Part shown: positions 13,201 to 23,639 of the stretch, one piece after another
Position numbering within the stretch: position 1 is the first letter of the stretch
Layout of the letters: each line of letters starts with the position of its first letter
DNA from: Embiotoca jacksoni
Lineage: Eukaryota; Chordata; Actinopteri; Embiotocidae
Reading direction: 5' to 3'
Assembly (NCBI GenBank): GCA_022577435.1
Contig: JAKOON010000123.1
Location: forward strand, 124,001-188,000
Length of the DNA: 64,000 nt
The notes under the pieces: model-generated
What the model saw: only the letters and a program-made list of their open reading frames with translations
What the model was told of the DNA's origin: nothing
The model's database searches: none
Translations under genes and position numbers: made by a program

Positions 13201-16200
13201 ATTATTTAAATCTTGGCACCATTTCGAAAACTGCTGCTTTCTTTTTAAGTAACATGCGCGCTGCACTGACCAAACACCATGTACTGTGTAATGACATCAG
13301 GTTTGCATATCAGTGTTTCGGGTTTCAATGATTTTGCAACTTACCACTGTGTTGCACCACCTCTTCTTTTAACAACACTCTGTAAATGTTTTGGAACTGT
13401 GGAGACCAGTTGCTGGAGTTTTGAAAGTGAAATGTTGTCCCATTCTTGCCTGGTATAGGATTTCAGCTTTTCAGGGTTATTTTTTTGTCCAAAGAGAGGA
13501 TATATTTTTTTTATTAAACAAGCAAATTTCTCAGTTTCAACATTTGCTATTTTGTCCCCGTTTTCTTTTCCATTGAATGTGGGTTTACGTGATTCGCAAA
13601 TCATCGCTTTCTGTCTTTATTTACATTTTGCACGTAGTCACAACTTTTTGGGGGGAAACGAGGTTATAAAAACACTGCTCGAGTCCAACCACACAGAGCA
13701 GAAGGTGCATGATGTTCATGTTAATCATTGTATTACTTTCTGCACAGTCATGATTACACATTTCTTACTAGAGACACACAACATGGAAATCATAATTTAC
13801 ACACCACCTCAAAAGCATGGACAGAAAGTTGGACCTGAGTTTTTAGGGTTTCTTCACTTTCTTCATGCATCAGTATGTCTACCTCTCGACCAGAACCAGC
13901 CTGGGAATTTACAAAACTCATACGACAGCAGTCGGATCGGCACAATAGACTATTTAAATCCGTTGCATCGGGAGGTGTTGCTGCCACACCAAAAATGACA
14001 GCTTTTGACAACCAAGCGTAACCTATCATCACTCTCTGTAATGGACCAATTAATATGAAAAAGCAGCATCTCCTTGTTTGTGTGTGTGTGTGTGTGTGTC
14101 AATTCTGCCTCCCAAATCTCTCCTCAGAGACTCTCATAATGCAGTGATGGATCCTGTGTGGTGCAGCAAGGGATGACTACCTTTCTAGGCCACGCTGTTT
14201 GCTCAGCCACCTTCGGTTTGCAGCAGTGATTTATGGGCTCCATTATGAGCGTACAAGAACATATTTACTGGTGAATAACACAACATGCAAAAAGTTATTC
14301 CTGTGTGTAAGTATTAAACAGCAAAAACTAATGTGGACAGTATCAGCGCATGAAGCCGAATTAAAATGTCTATACATTTTTGTTTGTGACTGAGATTTCT
14401 CAAGTTCCTCTCTTGGAAAGCTGTAGCGCCATTTAGACCTGAAACAAGATTCAGCATTTTAGGTAAAGAAAAGGTAGAGGAAAAACTATACTTTAAAAGT
14501 CAGGGACCAGCAAACGCTGCACATCATTTCCTGCTTTAAGATGTACTCTCAAGGGTGGGTCAATAAACAGAAAGATAATCACAATCCTCCTGAAAGAGGA
14601 TTTTATTGAATACCAATCTGCATTCAATTAACAAGCCGCACTGCCATGCTACCCTCAGCTTTCTTTGTGTAAAGGATTCTAATTTGATTTTTTTTTAAAA
14701 TAAACTTTTCTTGCGAGCTGCTTCTTTAACAGCAGATTTTTTTTTCTTAACCCTCGAACCGGAGGAGGAGTTCACTTTTGAGGCACTGTGAAAGGTTCCC
14801 GATACGAGGCGACCCTGCCATATCAACAGAGAAACACCGAGAGGAGAGGATCACAAAGTGCGGCAGGGCTCGGAGGGCCGGGTGACACTTCAGCCTCGAT
14901 CTGCCAATCAGCCGCCAGAGAAAAGAACAGGAACACACAAAAAAAAAGAAAGAAAGAAAGCAGAACAAAAGGGAAGAGTGCCGGGTAAAAGCCCAGAAAC
15001 CATCAGCTGGCAAATCAGACGTGTGTGTGTGTGTGTGTGTGGTGTGTGTGTGTGTGTGTGCGTGTGTGTGGCCTTCAGTCAAATCTCTGTTGTCAAATAA
15101 GTGCTATCTTTTTTTAACTGCACATTTTAAACAAACCTGACGATCCTGAAATGCTTTTTTTTTTTTTTTTTTTTTCCTTGTAGCACAAACGGAGCTGCAA
15201 AGTGCTTCAAAATACCTTGAAATTAAGTGATTTCTCTCATAATCAATGCACAAAGTAACACAAAGGTTGAGGACAGCCCTGAGAAAGTCAAGAGGACGTT
15301 AAAATGTGCAGCAGCAGCAGCAACGAGTCTTTCACAATCCGAACTACATATTTAAAAATGACCGTAACCAACATGTCTTACAGCACTCGGGTCTTAATAA
15401 ATCTGCAGTTTTCAAATGCTAATACAGAAAAAAAAATGAAATTGTCGACCTCAACTTGTGGTTGGACGGTAACTTGTAGCTCCTAAAGCACAACACTGCA
15501 TTAAGTAATGAGACCACTGAACCAGTAAATAAAACCTCCGACATATAAAGAGACCCACAGCTGCCAAATTCACCCATTTAATTTACACCAAACTCTGTGG
15601 CTCCAGTCTCTAATTTGGATTAGTGCTTGTTAAAGTAAATGTGCAAATGGAGAGCAGAAGAAAAACCATCAAGTAGTTCCTGCTTATATTGAAGCGGGTC
15701 GATTCCAAATAGGTTTGATTGCTCAGGACAGACACTTGTTTACTCGTGTTGACTCACAATCCTCCATTCACCCCCCCCCCCCCCCCCCCTCCGTACTGCT
15801 GCAGAGTGACGGCTGAATTCCTTTAGAGATGCAACAACATGCGAAGTCGGTGGCACGACAAGAATTTGATGTCGTGTATGGGCTAGAAAATAACAGCGCA
15901 AACTACAATTAGACTGGATGTGAAACAGAACACACGACAGCGACACTGTTGAAACGAGAGGATGATCGGTAGGAAACGGCATGAGCTGATCAACTCAAAC
16001 GAAGTGGTCCAAGTGAGACGATGGTGGGAAAATTGCTGGATATTTTTTGGGTTTATTTTTTTTTATTTTGACAGCCAGTAAGCAGCGAACGTCTCGCTGT
16101 GAAAGGGCAGAAAGAAGCCGCGCAGCAGGCGGAGGTCGGTGCTGGAAGAAAACGGAGCTGGAAGCACAACAGACGCCCGAAGCAGCAGGAGCCGTGAACA

Positions 16201-18244
16201 TGTATGATCAAAACAGTATCACGGAGTCACAAGCTGCTCATTTAGAACAGGAATCCACAGAGTGCAGAGCTCGTAGAAGCAAATTAACCCCGACGTCCCG
16301 ATCCGTCCGAGCGCGTTTGCCAGCGAGCCGGGTAACGGCGCCGCCGTCACTGAGCGACGGCGCGAGTAGGCGGAGCGAAAAGTTAATTAGATGCGTGGCG
16401 GATAACCGAAACAATATCGACGCCCAGCAGCTACAAACTAGGAGAGCGTTCTACTTTTTTTATGATAAGAATAAAGTCCCCGTGCAAAACATCTGAATAT
16501 CTGCGAAATGAACTGACGCGACGTTTTGTACAGGCAGGAGTGGATCCCACAGTGTCTCCTGATGACACTGGGGAGCCTCTGACTTGCGCTCCAGCGCCAC
16601 CGTGAGGTGGATGTCTGACATGGTCATCGTGTTTGCGCGTGCTGGATATGAGCATGTTAGCGTCTCGATACGAGCATTCAGCTCAAAGCAGCGCCTTACA
16701 AAAAAATAGCTGCGGACTTTTGGTCTTGTTTGGAATCGTTACCGGTGAAGGAAATGTAAAAAAAAAAAAAATAGTTGCAACGTTTGCGTTTTACAAAAGT
16801 TTGAAGGCGACCTTAAAGAAACAGTATTCATTATATTCCTCTCTTGATAGACTTTCTATATGTATGCATGTATTAGTTAATAGATCATTTAACCACCAGA
16901 AGTGCCTGATATCGTAACAGAATCACGTACGGAACGAATGAAAATAAAATGATGTGTTGCTGTAGGATTTGGATTCAGACCTAAACTTGTCCATATAATT
17001 AATTCTGCGACGTTTTGCTGCTCCATCACAGTTTTTCGAGGCATCCCGAGTTTTTTTCCTAGTCATTTTCGCCCTTTGCCCCCCCCCCCCCCCCCCTCTT
17101 AACTTCCTACACTGATTGTTATGTAAACCCACTCAATTCAATGTCATTACTCTGTATTATACATTCATCACGTTGCTTTGGGGCGAGCAGCGGCAAAATG
17201 TTATGTTTTCAGAAATGTAAATCAGTTCTCCATTATTTTTTGCTATGGTAACCTCGCCGCTGCAGGCGTCTCCCTTTCTGAATCGAGTTAGGGATTAAGC
17301 GCGTGTATCGTTTGTAGACCATCGAGACCGCCGAATGACTGCGGTGTACGTTTCCTGCGGTTGGAACAACGGTGGAGAAAGCACGCGCGAGAAGTAATTG
17401 GTGTTCTTTGGAGGGAAGCCCCTGATGACTGCGCTTGGTTACAGCCTGCGTTGCTGTACGACGGTGGTTACTTCAGCCAAATGGAGTGTACCTGTTTCTC
17501 CCTCCAGAGAAGCACTCCCTCCTCAATCAGCTGCTGCTTGAGTCGCAAACCCTCGTCCAAGGTCCTCATCTGGCCCTCCACGTACGCCCTCTCTCTCTGT
17601 CCCAGATTCCTGCAGGAGAGAGGAGGCGCGGTCCCATCATTACCGAGGAAAAGAAAAAAAAACCGTCAGCCACCCCTGCTACGGTCACCGGGATGGCGCA
17701 ATCCAATTTTTAAGGGCCCGCAATGCCGCAGGAATCCAAATGGGAAAATAGAGGAGTAAATAAGACGGAGGGGCTGATGCTCCGTGGCGCCACTAAATTG
17801 TTTTTGAAGTCTGGCAAACACAATATAAGTGTGGACCTTGTGAAAACATAATGAGATACACTCGGCTTGGATGTGGTTTTTTGTTTTTTTGTTTTTTTTT
17901 TCGAGGCGGACGGCGGTGACTGAAATAATAGAGGACTGTCAACAAAGGAAGTGGGTTAGAGTATCGGAGGCTGCGTTTACACAGCGGGATACATTTCTGC
18001 ATCATAGCGTGGTCAATCTTTGCGGTGCAGCTCAGAGGAGATGATAAATGTGGCCTTGTATATATAATACTTGTGTTCACAGACCTGCCACCTAAGCAGC
18101 ATGTTATGTTATATAAATGGCATTATCTGCCTTAACAACATCTGTGGATGAAGAGGTGTAATGAAGACGAGGGTCAGATTTACCTTTAACATTAATAAAC
18201 TCTTCAAAATCTGCATATATATATATATATACACACATATATGT

Positions 18245-18305
<61 letters not shown>

Positions 18306-21049
18306 AAAGTCTGAACTACATCAAGTGTTAAATCATAGTGACATCATGCCCCCTGGTGGCCCAATGATTGAGTCACCATTGTGGTGTAGCAGAGTGGCAG
18401 GTGAACAGTCTATCAAGCTACTGCTATAATAAGTAACTATTAGGAGCTAGATGACATAATAAATATTTAATTTTATCACCACATTGCCCAAAATCCTCTC
18501 TTTCATGTTGGACTGGGTAATTATCTGTTTCACATTTCCTTTCCTTTCTTTCTTTCTTTTATAAGTAACCAGAGACTTCGGTGTCTGATGGCATATTTGG
18601 AGTCAAACTCTACAGGTGTTATCTTATAAACATTTGATTTCAACTGACCAGCAGGTGTTCTGGCAGCGAGCGTGGCTGTTGTACTCGTCAGAAGCGTCGC
18701 AGCAATCTGGCGAGAGAGAAACCAGAAGAGCAGAGGACATGTCAAAGAGGAGAAAGGTGAAAAGCTGTGGCTTTAATTCGGTGGTCAATACATGATTTGG
18801 CAACAGTAATAAACACAAATTTAAAAAAAAAAATTAAAAAAATTAAAAATTAAAAAAAGGAAAAACAGGACAACAAAAAATCAGCAACTATTTGTTTTTC
18901 TATGTAATTGTTTTTTTTTTTATTTTTTTTACCACAACCATCTTTCATTTTTTAACATAAAACCCATAATTCTCACTATTTAGTCAGTAAACAAAATTAT
19001 TCAGTAGAGCTGGAAAAAAAATAAAAAAAAATCAAGAAAAAATTCAACAGCAGATGCGTTGATCATCATTTCAGTCATTTTTCACCAAAAAAAAAAAAGG
19101 CTGAACATTCATTGATCCCAGCTGCTGAAATGTGATGTTTTGTTGTCGTATATTGTAGTTAATTGGATATTTAAGGGGGTTTAAACCACTGCTGGCACAA
19201 AACACCGATGATATGATGGCACCTTCTGCTTCATGGATTAAAATACTTTGCTGACGAAATCAATCGCCTACCACAGAAACAGTTTGATGTTTTGGGAGAA
19301 TACGACTCGAGTCATGTGTGAAGAGTCTCACATTCCTACGGAGCTACTGCAGACTGCTAACTTAGCTTAGCATAAAGACGGGAAACAGGGGAAATAAAAG
19401 ACCCTGGTATCTTTGGGCAAAGATAGATTTTTTTTTTTTTTAAAAGCCTAACAAATTAACGTGTATATGTTATGCGCATAACGTATACTAATACTTAATC
19501 TTCTAATCTAATTCTAAAAGGCTTATTTCCAAAAATGTCTGACTTCATTTAATCAACATGGATGATCATCATTAGCTGCAAGTGAGAGTCTCCTTTAAAT
19601 TTGTCGTGACCACACAGAACCAAATAAACTGTGCGACATGTGTGTGTGATATTGATATCGTCCATTAAGTGGAACATTTAGATATCGTCGCTCCAGTCAG
19701 CCACTGCTCATCCTCAAAAGATGAAGATTAGACCTTTGTGTCTGCGTGATGTCCCTCTCTGACTCAGAGATGGTCTCTTTAAAATCGGCCACTTATAACA
19801 TCTGCTGTTTTTCTACGTTTCTCAGATCTGTATTTTTCTCAGATGTTTCGCCCAAGAGAGTGGGCACAGTGTGAAATTTCTCAATTACCCAGAACCCCGT
19901 TGGAGCCCAGCGGAACAAGACCAGTTAAAAAAAAAGAAAAAAAGGGAAGCCAATGGAAATATCTCAACAAGCAGTCGAAGAGGGGAGAAAGAAAAGACGA
20001 TGATGTGGTGGCTATCAAGTGGTTCCATTCAAGGCCCGGATGAAAACAAGTGGGAGTAGAAGAAAGGAGGCAGTGAGGTATCCAGGAAACATCCCCCCCC
20101 CACCACCACCTTACTTTGCTTTCATCCTTTCCATTTATTTTCACGCGCGTGCCATCTAACGCCGGCGCTACCGGTGACCGAGGAGACGTCGACATGCGGA
20201 AATGTTCAGAATTCATCCAAAGTGAAAAGCTACAGGAGGAAGAAAATTTAAAAAAAATTAAAAAATTGGGCTGAAAAACTGATCTGATTAGCGTTCGGCA
20301 GGTTCGTACCAGAAAGAAAGGAGACCAGGGCCCCGGGGAGAAGAGACAGATGTTTTTCGTGGAAAGCGTTTGCGTGGATACATCTGGATTTTCTGTGTTA
20401 AGAGAGGCGGCGTTTTGTTCGTTACCACAAAAAGGAGCGACAGTGTGTACGTCAACATGTCGGCTGCTTGACATCAAGTCAAAATTTCTTGTCCACGTCT
20501 GCGAAAAACACACAAAGAGGGCGGGAAAAGAAAAAAAAAAGGCAAGCGTTGCAACTTCTTTTTTCTTTTTTTTTACCTGGCGAACACAAGAAAGAAAATT
20601 ACCACCAAAAAAATGCTCCGAGCATGAAACGGGACGGCTAAACTTTCATTTTCGGAGCGTAATGACTCCGTTCGTCCCTGCGGCGTTTTCCCAAAGCTGT
20701 CCTTGGGAAAACGCCGCAGAAAACATTTCGCGATCCGTTCCTTTCTGATCGACGCGGTTTGCTTCACGAGTCCAAACGGTTGAAAGGGCGACGTGGGAGA
20801 AGCGGCCTTACCGCAGATGCCGTCGTTGACCCGCGACGACGGGACGTAGTGTGGCCGGAAACCCAGGTTGGTGCAGTAGAACCGGCCACGAGGACAAGCG
20901 GAGGTGCCTGCACGGAGCCGAGAGGAGATGACGTCAGCACAAGAAACCGCCAGAAACTAACGAGGCGGCTAATAATCTATGAATAAACATGATACAGTTA
21001 GTTGTGAATAAATAAGGTGTGTCCTTGCTCTATTTTTGTTGTTGTTTTG

Positions 21050-21088
<39 letters not shown>

Positions 21089-23018
21089 CTGGCGGTGTTG
21101 TTTGTTTGTTTGTTTGTTTGTGAAAAGAGTGTGGGTTTCAAAAAGGAACCCTCAAACGTTTGTTCAGCTGTCTGCAGCAGCACTTAGAAAAATGAAAAGT
21201 GTCTTGTTGTGGAAGTGAGCAACAGTACGATCAAGACTATAAACTAAATGTGATCTTGTTTTGAATATGTAATGAGGGATTTTTTTTTTTTTTTTTTTTA
21301 GTTCAGTGTCTGGGGAATTTTCACCTCTATTTTGTTTTCTCCTATTTTCACTAAACAAGCCAGACTGCATATAAACCAAACTCTGCATGTTCACTGTAGT
21401 TTCATGAACATCTTGCTTTTTCTACCCTCTGTGTTTACAGAGGTTCATTAAAAAGGTGTTTCTCGTTATGTTACAGGTCCCCGGTAGATGTTAATAAAGC
21501 TGACCACACACTCATGTTTTGTTTGTTTTTTGTCCTCTTAAAGGAGCGGTGTGTAGGAATTAGTGACATCTAGTGGTGAGATTGCAGATTGCAGTAACCC
21601 TCCCCTTCCAGGTGTGTTGGGAGAATCGAGAGTGTGTTCTGCTTTGTCACTTCTGGGCTCCTGTAGAAACAAGTTTGTGCAATGTGGTGGTCTCCGTGGA
21701 AGAAGACCTGCTTCCTATGAAGATCCATTAATGGGCTCATTCTAATGGCTATTAATACGACGAAATACTCTCAATTAACACATTAAAATAACACTTTCAT
21801 TTCTGATATTGCTCAACCCTCGGGTGTTTAACCGCAGCAGCGGTGCAGAGGGCTTCTGATGGCCCGACAGGTTTACACGGCGATGTCCAGGAAAATGGAA
21901 ATAGGTAAACATCCGTTTGTGCTTTAAGAGACTTGTGTTTTTGTAATTCCTTCTTTTGCTCAACCCCGACGGACGAAGTCTTTTCCCCCACGAAGGTGGA
22001 CGTTCGCGACCGCCGGTTGCGTCGCCGGATGCTTTTCCCCTGGACGTCCGGACATAAGCACAGAGGGTTCTTTGTTTCCAAACTGGAATCACTTTGGTTT
22101 CATGCTGTGCACTTGGTATTAATACCAAAAAAATAATAATAATAATAATAATAATCCTATTTCAGATACATTTTTGGGACATTTACTGTAATATATCCTG
22201 TTATTTTTTTTTTTTTAATTATAGAAAAGAACATGAAACACACTTCACAGTTGTTGCTTATTTTAAATTTTAACTCTATTTGTGTTTTAAATTTTATCCG
22301 TTTCTTATGCATCTCATTTCTTTTCTCTATTTTTTTTTTAAATGTTCCTTTATATCCGTTTTTATGTATTTTCTTGCGGGGAAGCACTTGGATCTGCGTT
22401 TCTTATATGAAAGGTGCTATACAAATACATTTTTGTTATTATTATTATAAAAGTGTTGACATTGAGTTGTGCGTGAAGGGTTTTTGGTCACATAAGTCAA
22501 TGTCAGTAAAGTCAGCAGTGCAGGTGAGGGAGGCAGAGCTCACCTGACGTAAAACAGACGTGCACGTAGGTTGACTTTGTACCTGGTTCATCGGAGCCGT
22601 CTTCACAGTCACAGTAGTCGTCGTTCACCTGCTCGAAGGGGATCATTTTGGAGCCATCGATGCACAGAAAGGACCTCCTCTCCCTGTAGAACCTTTTATC
22701 TGTTTGCACAAACAAAAACAACAACAACAACAACAAAAAATGCATGAAGATGACCTCCAACTGCAGCTAGAAAACAAACAACAAATAAATAACGGAACAC
22801 TTTTTTTTTTTTTTTTTTTTTTTTGGTCTCCTAAAAAAAAAAAAACCTACGTTTCCATCTTTAACAAAATATGACGGTAGCTGCTTAGCTTTGAGCTAAA
22901 AGGAGGTGGAGGAGGAGGAAGAGGAGGTGCACTTACAGGACGAAGATATCCCTCTCATTTTCCGCGAGTCTACAAGCCCAGACCAAAAGACAGCTGCGAT
23001 AATCACGTGGAAACGCAT
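4185..23018 (-). CDS. prkcsh-like: Glucosidase II subunit beta-like protein (PRKCSH family), 5' seven exons; gene continues past the left edge
   Basis: Exons, in transcription order: 23018-22937, 22699-22583, 20907-20812, 18706-18649, 17609-17492, 11670-11541, 4251-4185. All have AG/GT borders and the phases join without a frameshift, giving 222 residues plus a partial codon. Visible in order: signal peptide (about 1-17), first LDLa-like repeat (about 40-67, Cys40, Cys57, Cys59, acidic DGSDE), second repeat (71-113, VNDGICDCCDASDEYNS), a charged coiled coil (about 119-200), an N-glycosylation sequon NRT at 206-208, and the start of an EF-hand loop DSDKDG at 217-222. In this family the beta subunit retains the catalytic alpha subunit in the ER for glucose trimming of N-glycans; its C-terminal MRH domain and ER-retention tail would lie outside the window. 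The two LDLa repeats closely resemble PRKCSH. The coiled coil is much more diverged, so this may be a fish paralogue rather than prkcsh itself. Family assignment is secure, orthology is not. Confidence 0.88.
4980..5068. promoter_or_regulatory. Cluster of TAAT/ATTA homeodomain-type sites (candidate enhancer)
   Basis: Within about 90 bp: TAATGCTAATTG, GCAATTACC, GTACTAATTACAG, AGCTAATTGTCAAATTAGC. At least five ATTA cores occur in complex, non-repetitive DNA, in intron 6 or 7 territory of the glucosidase-like gene. This composition is typical of conserved developmental enhancers. Conservation was not tested. Confidence 0.35.
9829..9864. repeat. Short hairpin
   Basis: CAGCAGTAGCCGCAGC (9829-9844), loop TAAA, then GCCGTGGCTACTGCTG (9849-9864). 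The stem pairs 15 of 16 positions, counting one G-U, with one A-C mismatch. In intron 6 of the glucosidase-like gene. Confidence 0.85.
11541..11670 (-). CDS. Glucosidase II beta-like exon 6 (coiled coil)
   Basis: 130-nt exon, TTCAG acceptor and GTAAGG donor, phase 0 in and phase 1 out. It encodes AQLRELHQVAEDLQIKLEEH and a further basic/acidic helix ending EAEDR, with heptad-like leucine spacing. A Tc1 element (11747-12938) sits in the intron just upstream, about 77 bp from the acceptor. Confidence 0.84.
11747..12938 (+). mobile_element. Tc1-type DNA transposon with intact ends and an internally deleted transposase
   Basis: TA at 11747-11748 and at 12937-12938 border inverted repeats beginning CGCTGCTCAAAAAAATAAAG and, on the other strand, CACTGCTAAAAAAAAATATA. 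Both belong to a widespread teleost Tc1 family. Two parts of the transposase survive: an N-terminal paired-like helix-turn-helix (11976 onward, RRCLQPTEVAPVVQLIQDGT) and the C-terminal DDE part (12409-12678, RSPDLNPIQHIWDIVSRSIQ). The middle of the gene is missing, with a fusion near 12240. It lies in intron 5 of the glucosidase-like gene, antisense to it. Confidence 0.93.
11976..12678 (+). pseudogene. Tc1 transposase remnant
   Basis: The 5' frame (11976-12449) encodes the DNA-binding half: a helix-turn-helix with VVQLIQDGTSMHTVARRFAV and VSTVSRAWRRYQETG, then basic residues. It runs directly into GGGSAMVWGGISSEGRTALR, which belongs to the catalytic core, so roughly the first catalytic region is deleted. 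The rest (12409-12678) continues in another frame with LNPIQHIWD, the region of the last catalytic acid. Not functional. Confidence 0.85.
13330..13668 (+). mobile_element. Fragment of a terminal-inverted-repeat DNA element (family A)
   Basis: The sequence from TGTTGCACCACCTCTTCTTT onward, including TTTTAACAACACTCTGTAAA, and the right end with GATTCGCAAATCATCGC and TTTATTTACATTTTGCAC match the copy at 26.1 kb in inverse orientation. I recognise it as a common teleost DNA transposon, probably Tc1/mariner-like. The left end is missing. It lies in intron 5 of the glucosidase-like gene. Confidence 0.65.
15021..15070 (+). repeat. (GT)n microsatellite
   Basis: About 24 GT units with two interruptions. 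Confidence 0.95.
16600..16700 (+). mobile_element. Dispersed teleost repeat fragment
   Basis: GATATGAGCATGTTAGCGTC and GAGCATTCAGCTCAAAGC resemble a common fish interspersed repeat built on 'GCATGTTAGC'. Borders and family are unclear. Confidence 0.35.
17492..17609 (-). CDS. Glucosidase II beta-like exon 5 (start of coiled coil)
   Basis: 118-nt exon, phase 2 in and phase 0 out, CTGCAG acceptor and GTACAC donor. Residues 119-157 begin NLGQRERAYVEGQM and continue in a Lys/Glu/Gln/Leu-rich helix. This corresponds to the KERE-containing stretch after the second LDLa repeat in PRKCSH, though only loosely conserved. Confidence 0.86.
18204..18304 (+). repeat. (TA)n then (CA)n microsatellite
   Basis: A TA array grades through ACACATATATGTG into about 29 CA units. 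In intron 4 of the glucosidase-like gene. Confidence 0.95.
18347..18359 (-). promoter_or_regulatory. CTCF-like motif
   Basis: CCACCAGGGGGCA on the minus strand matches the CTCF core without mismatch. It adjoins the CA array at 18.3 kb. Confidence 0.45.
18649..18706 (-). CDS. Glucosidase II beta-like exon 4 (end of second LDLa-like repeat)
   Basis: 58-nt exon, phase 1 in and phase 2 out. With the split Asp codon it reads DCCDASDEYNS, then CQNTC, completing the second repeat. The donor is GTCAGT and the acceptor GCCAG. Confidence 0.92.
19190..19430 (+). mobile_element. Dispersed teleost repeat fragment
   Basis: GCTAACTTAGCTTAGCATAA and AGACGGGAAACAGGGGAAA form a phrase found repeatedly in fish genomes. 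Borders are uncertain. Confidence 0.4.
20679..20718. repeat. Perfect 16-bp inverted repeat
   Basis: TGCGGCGTTTTCCCAA (20679-20694) and TTGGGAAAACGCCGCA (20703-20718) with an 8-nt loop. It lies in intron 3 of the glucosidase-like gene, about 95 bp past exon 3, in CpG-rich DNA. Confidence 0.93.
20812..20907 (-). CDS. Glucosidase II beta-like exon 3 (second LDLa-like repeat, first part)
   Basis: 96-nt exon, CAG acceptor and GTAAGG donor, phase 1 to phase 1. It encodes TSACPRGRFYCTNLGF, then VPSSRVNDGIC, matching the start of the second cysteine-rich repeat of PRKCSH. It lies in a CpG-rich patch. Confidence 0.92.
21057..21121 (+). repeat. (GT)n and (TTTG)n microsatellites
   Basis: About 15 GT units, a short spacer, then about five TTTG units. 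Confidence 0.9.
21540..21750 (+). mobile_element. Teleost MITE-like repeat fragment
   Basis: AAAGGAGCGGTGTGTAGGAA, then TGACATCTAGTGGTGAG, TCCGTGGAAGAAGACCTG and GGCTCATTCTAATGGC follow the order of a short repeat I know from many fish genomes (its ends read as 'CTCCTTTAA' and 'TGTGTAGGA'). Recognition is from memory, without a search. Confidence 0.55.
22370..22452 (+). mobile_element. 3' tail of a LINE or SINE
   Basis: CTTATATGAAAGGTGCTATA followed by CAAATACATTTTTG and a TTATTATTATTA tail is the typical 3' end of fish L2/CR1-type elements. Only the tail remains. Confidence 0.55.
22583..22699 (-). CDS. Glucosidase II beta-like exon 2 (first LDLa-like repeat)
   Basis: 117-nt exon, phase 1 at both ends, with a CAG acceptor and a GTACAA donor. 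It encodes residues 29-66 including FLCIDGS, IPFEQVNDDYCDCEDGSDEP. The VNDDYCDC and DGSDEPG motifs are the strongest PRKCSH-family signature in the window. The acidic residues are the calcium-binding set of an LDLa repeat. Confidence 0.93.
22937..23018 (-). CDS. Glucosidase II beta-like exon 1 (start codon and signal peptide)
   Basis: ATG at 23018-23016 with a purine at -3, then 27 codons plus one base before a GTAAGT donor. The peptide starts MRFHVIIAAVFWSGLVDS, a short hydrophobic secretory signal. It is followed by RKMRGISSS, which corresponds to the basic stretch after the signal in PRKCSH. Splicing to exon 2 rebuilds a Tyr codon across the junction. Confidence 0.82.
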
Positions 23019-23230
23019 GTCGGTGGCCTGAACCGTAAACTCTCCATAAAATCCCGCTCAAGGGTGTTTCAAACTCACGACAACACGTCCAACATTTTAA
23101 ACTGGCCCGTGCTCCGACTTCCTGAAACAAGCGGCCCCGTGACGCTCCCGAGGCTTCCCGTTGGTCCTTTGCTCGAGCCTCACGTGATTCCTTCCAGCCT
23201 ATCGCGAAGTGAGGTTAAAAACAGGGATGC
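23019..23230 (-). promoter_or_regulatory. Probable promoter / 5' UTR of the glucosidase II beta-like gene
   Basis: Non-repetitive, CpG-containing DNA directly upstream of the start codon. It holds a palindromic E-box TCACGTGA at 23180-23187, of the type bound by USF and MiT/TFE factors, and an ETS-like CAGGAAGT on the minus strand. No TATA box is evident. The transcription start is not determined. Confidence 0.45.
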
Positions 23231-23462
23231 GCTTGTTTACCTTTTTTTATTATTATTATTTAGAGATAATTGAAACGAGAATATAAACAGATTTTTTTTT
23301 TTTTTTTTTTTTTTAAAGCATTTCATGCAAATTAAGCTACTTATAGCGTAAACATCTTTATAGTTTTCTACTCTATTAAGGAGTGAGTGTGGTGGATAAG
23401 TAAGGTAGTCAGACATTCAAATAGATATAAAATAACGAGCCCATTTATAACAACAAAATAGC

Positions 23463-23468
23463 TTTATT
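23463..23468 (-). terminator. Probable poly(A) signal of dmrta1
   Basis: TTTATT on the plus strand reads AATAAA on the minus strand, about 170 bp past the dmrta1 stop, in an AT-rich 3' UTR. Confidence 0.5.
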
Positions 23469-23639
23469 CATAATAAACAATCTTTACAAAATATACACTA
23501 TAAAGACAAATGTTTTTTAAATGAATATTTTCAGATTGCAGTTTTAATCAGCACATTTAATGTCTTTAAATCACTTGAAAAACTCTACAACATAATTAAT
23601 TAGAAATAACATTTTTCAAGAATCATTTTTTTTAATTTG

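Larger units (their letters stand above)
12939..17491. other. Intron 5 of the glucosidase-like gene, part beyond the Tc1 element
   Basis: It holds the family A fragment (13330-13668), GT arrays at 14.08 and 15.02 kb, C-runs at 15771 and 17079, and a moderately CpG-rich stretch at about 16.08-16.40 kb with no recognised gene. Confidence 0.6.
18707..20811. other. Intron 3 of the glucosidase-like gene
   Basis: AT-rich with A/T runs (18.8-19.1 kb), a dispersed repeat near 19.3 kb and the perfect inverted repeat at 20679-20718. The open frame of about 210 codons at 19881-20513 shows no protein signature. Confidence 0.6.

Noticed and set aside
19881..20513. 210-codon open frame on the minus strand
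   Set aside because: The composition looks like translated non-coding DNA and it crosses poly(A) runs; no domain recognised.
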